Shown piece by piece: positions 6,180 through 9,095 of a stretch of 9,095 nucleotides of DNA. The position numbers and the translations under genes are program-made. The DNA is taken from assembly GCA_011046405.1 (NCBI GenBank), contig DSAR01000291.1, positions 1 through 9,095 on the forward strand. The letters run 5' to 3'. Position 1 is the first letter of the stretch. Every line of letters begins with the position of its first letter. Source of the DNA: Chloroflexota bacterium. GTDB lineage: Bacteria > Chloroflexota > Anaerolineae > B4-G1. The notes below the pieces were generated by a model. That model ran no database searches. It had not been told where the DNA came from and saw nothing but the letters and a program-made list of their open reading frames with translations.

Positions 6180-7135
6180 CAATTAAGGGCCCGATGATTG
6201 ACGGACACACCCACCTACTCGGCCTGATCGGCTGGCCGGTAGCCCACAGTCTCTCCCCGGCGATGCATAACGCTGCCTTCGAGGCCCTGGGCCTGAACTG
6301 GCGCTACGTCCCCCTGCCGACGCCGCCCGGGCAAGTCGCCGCCGCCGTGCAGGGGTTGGCGGCCCTGGGCTTCCGGGGGGCCAACGTGACCGTGCCCCAC
6401 AAGCAGGCGGTGATCCCCGCCCTCGACGCCGTCGCCCCCGACGCCCAGGCCCTGGGCGCGATCAACACCCTCGTCGTCGAGCGGGGTCCGGCGCTGGACC
6501 AGGACCTCGATCTAGACCTCGATCTAGACCTCGATCGAGGCCAACCCGCCGTCGTGCGCGGCCACAACACCGACGCCGCCGGTTTTGTCGGCGCCTTGCG
6601 GGATGGCGGATTCGATCCCGGGGAGAAGAAAGCAGTCGTCGTCGGGGCCGGTGGCGCCGCCCGAGCGGTGGTCTTCGGCCTGCTGCAGGCCCACGCACGC
6701 GAGATCGTGGTCCTCAACCGCACCGGGGAACGGGCCGAGGCCCTGGTCGCCGATATGCGCCAGCACGCGCCGGACGACGTCCACTTGTGCTCGTCCGCGC
6801 TCACACCCCAGTCCCTGGTCGAATCGGCCCGCACCGCCGATCTGCTGGTCAACGCGACGGTGGTGGGCATGTGGCCCCACGCCGCCGGCACCATCTGGCC
6901 CACCGACATCCCCATCCCCGCGCACCTCACGGTCTTCGACCTGGTCTACGCCCCCCTGGAGACCCGTCTACTGCAGCAGGCGCGAGCCGCTGGCGCTCAT
7001 ACCCTGGATGGCCTGGGCATGCTCGTCCGTCAGGGCGCGTTGGCGTTCGAGATGTGGACCGGCATCCCCGTCCCGCCCGACGTATTGGTGCGGATGGATC
7101 GCGTGTGCCGACGATTGAGCGGCGGCTCAGGTTAA
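6176..7135 (+). CDS. aroE: Shikimate dehydrogenase (NADP+)
   Basis: Reduces 3-dehydroshikimate to shikimate with NADPH, the fourth shikimate step. From GTG 6176 it has 319 residues. Motifs: GWPVAHSLSPAMHNAAF (S25, S27 for substrate), ANVTVPHK (catalytic Lys76), GAINTLV (N97), HNTDAAGF (catalytic Asp133), GAGGAARAV (157-165), NRT (181-183, NADP phosphate contact), NATVVGM, DLVYAPLETRLL and GMLVRQGALAFEMWTG. The start is uncertain. GTG 6176 overlaps the aroA stop as GTGA, like the other junctions in this operon; ATG 6194 would give 313 residues and still begin before the first conserved motif. The same frame is open far upstream into aroA, which is a shadow. An (Asp-Leu) repeat loop is inserted at about 110-120. 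It is the last gene of the operon, and no clear terminator follows. Confidence 0.94.
   Translation: MTIKGPMIDGHTHLLGLIGWPVAHSLSPAMHNAAFEALGLNWRYVPLPTPPGQVAAAVQGLAALGFRGANVTVPHKQAVIPALDAVAPDAQALGAINTLVVERGPALDQDLDLDLDLDLDRGQPAVVRGHNTDAAGFVGALRDGGFDPGEKKAVVVGAGGAARAVVFGLLQAHAREIVVLNRTGERAEALVADMRQHAPDDVHLCSSALTPQSLVESARTADLLVNATVVGMWPHAAGTIWPTDIPIPAHLTVFDLVYAPLETRLLQQARAAGAHTLDGLGMLVRQGALAFEMWTGIPVPPDVLVRMDRVCRRLSGGSG
6503..6538 (+). repeat. 12-bp tandem repeat inside aroE encoding an Asp-Leu run
   Basis: Three copies of GACCTCGATCTA (6503-6514, 6515-6526, 6527-6538, the last with one base changed) stay in frame. They encode five Asp-Leu pairs plus Asp-Arg between the N97 and D133 motifs of AroE. 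Most AroE proteins have only a short turn here, so the repeat looks like a surface-loop insertion. Because 12 bp keeps the frame, copy number could vary without breaking the gene. Confidence 0.9.
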
Positions 7136-7155
7136 CAAAATCGCCCGATTTGCAT

Positions 7156-7184
7156 TTGACAGCCTCGAATTCCCGTGCTAGAAT
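7156..7184 (+). promoter_or_regulatory. Sigma70-type promoter of the ArsR-family gene
   Basis: A perfect TTGACA (7156-7161) is followed by a 17-base spacer and TAGAAT (7179-7184). The predicted start is about 7191, inside the palindrome at 7189-7210. This separates the regulator gene from the upstream aro operon. Confidence 0.75.
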
Positions 7185-7188
7185 CTAT

Positions 7189-7210
7189 TTAGTATTTACT
7201 TAATTACTGA
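7189..7210 (+). promoter_or_regulatory. Candidate ArsR-family operator (imperfect 22-bp dyad)
   Basis: The left half TTAGTATTTA and right half TAATTACTGA, separated by CT, form a dyad in which 8 of 10 positions per arm are complementary (pattern TnAGTAnTTA then TAAnTACTnA). It covers the predicted transcription start and sits 15 bases before the regulator's ATG. ArsR/SmtB repressors typically bind such AT-rich dyads of about this length over their own promoters, so autorepression is likely. Binding is inferred, not shown. Confidence 0.6.
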
Positions 7211-7225
7211 TATGGTGACCAGTCG

Positions 7226-7570
7226 ATGATGGAAGATATAGACAAGTTAGCCCGTTTCTTCAAAGCCCTGGGGGACGAAACCCGATTGCACCTGGTGGCT
7301 CTCCTGGCGCGGCAGGAGCCCGGGAACGCCCTCTGCGTAGGACGCCTGGCGCACGAGTTGGAGACGACAGACTCGAACGTCTCTCAACATCTGCGCGTGC
7401 TCAAGAACTTGGGATTGGTACACAAGGAGCGGCGGGGTTACCGGATCCACTACTTCATAGACGAAGAACGCCTCATGACGTACCGGAGACTGGGCCAGGA
7501 ACTGCTCGGGATGGATCTGTTCCACGGCTCTTTGTCCCATCCGCAACCAGAGCAGGGTGACGCGGATTGA
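7226..7570 (+). CDS. ArsR/SmtB-family transcriptional regulator
   Basis: A 114-residue winged helix-turn-helix protein. The N-terminus LARFFKALGDETRLHLVALLA (8-28) and the recognition region SNVSQHLRVLKNLGLV (50-65), followed by the wing KERRGYRIHYFI (67-78), are typical of ArsR family dimers that repress their own promoter. The classic metal-binding CVC box reads LCVGRLA here, with a single Cys37, so arsenite or cadmium sensing of the ArsR/CadC type is not supported. His residues at 75, 100 and 105 might take part in another metal site, but this is speculative. The start follows GGTGA at 7214-7218, and a second ATG directly follows the first. A decayed LmbE-type deacetylase N-terminus follows at once, suggesting the two were once one unit. 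The effector is unknown. Confidence 0.88.
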   Translation: MMEDIDKLARFFKALGDETRLHLVALLARQEPGNALCVGRLAHELETTDSNVSQHLRVLKNLGLVHKERRGYRIHYFIDEERLMTYRRLGQELLGMDLFHGSLSHPQPEQGDAD

Positions 7571-7571
7571 A

Positions 7572-7703
7572 GTGACTGTCTCAATCGTTGGCTCGACCGT
7601 TCTGGCGATATTTGCTCACCCCGATGACGAGGGCTTCCGCTGTGAGATGGGACGTTGGCCCTGTCCGCTGACGCCTACTGAACGATATCGCTCGTCAACG
7701 TGA
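7572..7703 (+). pseudogene. Truncated LmbE/PIG-L deacetylase N-terminus
   Basis: Immediately after the ArsR stop, a frame starting GTG 7572 (or GTG 7557, overlapping arsR) encodes a hydrophobic strand and then LAIFAHPDDEGFRC (7605-7643). AHPDDE is the zinc-binding signature at the N-terminus of the LmbE/PIG-L family, whose members run to about 220-270 residues. After Cys24 the expected continuation (in many relatives, a GGTLA-like stretch) is absent. The frame runs only to TGA 7701-7703, overlapping the end of the convergent lipoprotein gene. The ORF is 43 codons long and cannot make a functional enzyme. A deletion or rearrangement joined at about 7644 is inferred; the motif is seen directly. 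Confidence 0.65.
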
Positions 7704-8253
7704 CCACCGCCGTCGCGCTGACGACGATCGAGCCGTCCACGGCGCTGATGTCGGCGATCTCCACCCGACCGGGGCCAGCGACGTCAGCCTGGAAAGGAAT
7801 GCTTCCAAAGAACGAGCCCGGCCCACCCAGGTCACCCTCCACGTCTGGCATGGCCTGGATCGGGCCCTCGCCGACGACGCGCCCCTGGGCGTCGTAGACC
7901 CGGCCGCGCAGGTTGGCCTCAAAGGGCATCACGCTGACCCGCCCGCGCACCTCGACCGGGCTGGAGACCGTAGCGCCCGCCTCGGGCGCCATCAGCACAA
8001 TCTCGCGGAGAGGCAGCGTGGGCGTCTGCGTGGGCGCAGCGCTCGGTGTGTCCGTGGGAGCAGGCAGCGGCGTGGGCACAGCGCTCGGCGTAGCCGTAGG
8101 CGGGAACGCCTGCGTCGGTGTAGGAACCGGCATCTCGGTCGGCGGCGGCGTCTCGGTCGGCGGCGGCGTCTCGGTCGGCGGCGGCGGCGCCAAGCTGCAG
8201 GCGATCAGAACCACAGCCAGCAGGACGACTACAGATATGAGAATCGGTTTCAT
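7675..8253 (-). CDS. Lipoprotein with Pro/Thr-rich linker and Gmad2-like immunoglobulin fold domain
   Basis: A 192-residue secreted lipoprotein of unknown exact function. The N-terminus MKPILISVVVLLAVVLIAC has a hydrophobic segment and a lipobox LIAC, with lipidation expected at Cys19. Residues 22-80 are a low-complexity Pro/Thr linker, partly built of identical TETPPP units. Residues 84-186 form a beta-rich domain with P-x-x-G-x-x-V-x-S-P-V-E-V-R-G, then GRVYDAQGRVV, GSFFGSIPF and a DGS near the end. I match this to the Gmad2 family (immunoglobulin-like domain of bacterial spore germination). The start ATG 8253 was chosen because it follows GAGGAGAG and begins the signal peptide; the longer frame to 8316 starts in the tandem repeats. 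It lies downstream of another minus-strand gene and ends convergent to the LmbE remnant. Confidence 0.82.
   Translation of the reverse strand: MKPILISVVVLLAVVLIACSLAPPPPTETPPPTETPPPTEMPVPTPTQAFPPTATPSAVPTPLPAPTDTPSAAPTQTPTLPLREIVLMAPEAGATVSSPVEVRGRVSVMPFEANLRGRVYDAQGRVVGEGPIQAMPDVEGDLGGPGSFFGSIPFQADVAGPGRVEIADISAVDGSIVVSATAVVTLTSDIVQ
8133..8186 (-). repeat. 18-bp tandem repeats coding the lipoprotein linker
   Basis: Three perfect copies of an 18-base unit (plus-strand form TCTCGGTCGGCGGCGGCG at 8133-8150, 8151-8168 and 8169-8186) encode consecutive copies of a TETPPP-type hexapeptide in the lipoprotein linker. The unit keeps the frame, so length variation would change only linker length. The perfect identity at DNA level suggests recent duplication. 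Confidence 0.85.
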
Positions 8254-8288
8254 TGCTCTCCTCTCGTTGAATGGCGCGGTCGACACAC

Positions 8289-8380
8289 TCATTTCCCAAC
8301 ACTCACTTCCCAACAATCACTTCCCAACAATCACTTCCCAACAATCACTTCCCAACAATCACTTCCCAACACTCACTTCT
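8289..8380. repeat. 14-bp intergenic tandem repeat array
   Basis: Six complete copies of the unit TCACTTCCCAACAA (8289-8302, 8303-8316, 8317-8330, 8331-8344, 8345-8358, 8359-8372) are followed by a degenerate seventh copy starting at 8373. Copies 2-5 are identical; the first and sixth end in AC instead of AA and the first has one further change. The array fills most of the gap between two minus-strand genes. The stop codon of the upstream gene lies inside the degenerate seventh copy. Units abut without spacers, so this is not a CRISPR array. Function unknown. Confidence 0.95.
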
Positions 8381-9095
8381 CATCCAGGATGGTCACGCGG
8401 ACCGCCGAGAGCGTGTTCGGCGATGCGGTTTCGGTGCGACGGAAGCCGACTATCTCCAGGGCCATCCCGCGCGTGACGTCCTGGAACTGCGCCGCCGCGC
8501 CATCTGACCAACGCACGACGGCGGCGTCCAGCCAGGGAATGTAGCACTGCTCACCATCGGCGCTCTCCAGCGTGACGACCTGCGCGCCGAAAGCGTTATC
8601 CACCACCACGCCGGTGACGGTCACGGCCACGCGCGTCGTCGGCGCGACGCTCCACGGGGCAGCCTTGGGCAGACGGTCGATCCGGCGCCCCTCGGCGTCC
8701 ACGAAATCAAGGGTCGCCGTGACCGGCGCGAGATCGGCGCTGGACTGGACGAGTCCAGGCCCGGGCAGGTGCACGATCTGGTAGCCGGCATCGATCGGCT
8801 CGACGGTGACGGTGTAGGCGTGGCCCTGCCGTCGCGCCGCCAACACGCGGTGCTCCAGCGCCCACACCTCGATTACCCGGCCCTGGCCGATGTCCAGCGC
8901 CCGTTCCCCCTCACAGACGTAGTCGTCATCGCTGGCCGTCCAGAGACCGTGCCCCGGCCAGGCGTCGAACAACTCGCTGTTGCCGCCCAGGTAGCGGTAG
9001 AAATTCTGCTGGAACTGCCACCACAGCATCACGCGGGGGATAGCCTGGCGGCGAGGCGCGTTCCACACCATCTCGGCCTGCTCCTCCTCGTTGGG
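8373..9095 (-). CDS. Unrecognised protein, C-terminal part
   Basis: The reverse strand is open from the right edge to TGA at 8373-8375 (240 residues); the true start lies outside the window, so the internal ATG at 9071 is not taken as the start. I do not recognise a family. The visible N-terminal third is Trp- and aromatic-rich (VMLWWQFQQNFYRYLGG), followed by beta-rich sequence. The last 80 or so residues (from VAVTVTGVVVDN to SAVRVTILDEK) alternate hydrophobic residues in a way that could fit a small OB-like or beta-barrel domain, but this is a weak guess. No lipobox or transmembrane segment is visible in the part present. It lies upstream of the lipoprotein gene on the same strand, separated by the 14-bp repeat array, so a shared extracytoplasmic role is possible but not shown. 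Its last codons are encoded by the degenerate repeat copy. Confidence 0.6.
   Translation of the reverse strand, partial: PNEEEQAEMVWNAPRRQAIPRVMLWWQFQQNFYRYLGGNSELFDAWPGHGLWTASDDDYVCEGERALDIGQGRVIEVWALEHRVLAARRQGHAYTVTVEPIDAGYQIVHLPGPGLVQSSADLAPVTATLDFVDAEGRRIDRLPKAAPWSVAPTTRVAVTVTGVVVDNAFGAQVVTLESADGEQCYIPWLDAAVVRWSDGAAAQFQDVTRGMALEIVGFRRTETASPNTLSAVRVTILDEK

Noticed and set aside
5729..7135. 468-codon open frame suggesting a longer AroE or a fusion protein
   Set aside because: The part before about 6176 overlaps aroA in another frame, is Arg/Gly/Pro-rich out-of-frame translation of GC-rich sequence and has no family motif. AroE begins at GTG 6176 or ATG 6194.
7675..8316. Longer lipoprotein start at 8316
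   Set aside because: The extra 21 residues come from the tandem repeats and would bury the signal peptide; ATG 8253 has a good ribosome binding site and starts the signal sequence.
8289..8380. CRISPR array
   Set aside because: The 14-bp units abut directly with no unique spacers and no cas genes are present.
7913..8476. Plus-strand 187-codon ORF opposite the lipoprotein
   Set aside because: Its Gly/Val repeats mirror the Pro/Thr linker on the other strand and it reads through the intergenic repeats; it has no motif or ribosome binding site.

Overview
The window looks like a piece of a GC-rich bacterial chromosome, most likely from the Chloroflexota (Anaerolineae-like). This is inferred from gene style: a stand-alone AroH-type chorismate mutase, a Thermotoga-type DAHP synthase, a lipoprotein with a long Pro/Thr linker and a Gmad2-like domain, and an ArsR regulator beside a LmbE remnant. 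No rRNA or other taxonomic marker is present.

Layout. Positions 1-889 (minus strand) hold the N-terminal part of an FAD-binding oxidase of the alkyl-DHAP synthase type, running off the left edge. Positions 890-1587 are a divergent regulatory region. It holds a minus-strand promoter with a long hairpin-rich leader for the oxidase, and a plus-strand promoter (1323-1350). The plus promoter is followed by a short leader-peptide ORF with six consecutive Phe/Tyr codons and a strong intrinsic terminator (1526-1558). Positions 1588-7135 are a compact plus-strand aromatic amino acid operon: aroH, pheA, a 162-base gap, aroF (DAHP synthase), tyrA, aroA, aroE. Most junctions overlap by 4-20 bases. The gap holds a second short ORF rich in Phe/Tyr codons over a repeated, self-complementary DNA segment. 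Positions 7136-7570 carry an ArsR-family regulator with its own promoter and a palindromic operator. A decayed N-terminus of a LmbE/PIG-L deacetylase follows. Positions 7675-9095 (minus strand) encode a lipoprotein and, upstream of it, the C-terminal part of an unrecognised protein. A 14-bp tandem repeat array lies between them.

How it works together. The operon encodes the first step of the shikimate pathway (aroF), two later steps (aroE, aroA) and the chorismate-to-Phe/Tyr branch (aroH, pheA, tyrA). aroB, aroC, dehydroquinase and shikimate kinase are not in the window. The main point of interest is control. The leader before aroH can fold into mutually exclusive terminator, antiterminator and anti-antiterminator helices, with the aromatic codons placed directly at the switch. 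This is the architecture of ribosome-mediated attenuation responding to Phe and Tyr. The enzymes also carry likely feedback domains: an ACT domain on PheA and a ferredoxin-like N-terminal domain on DAHP synthase.
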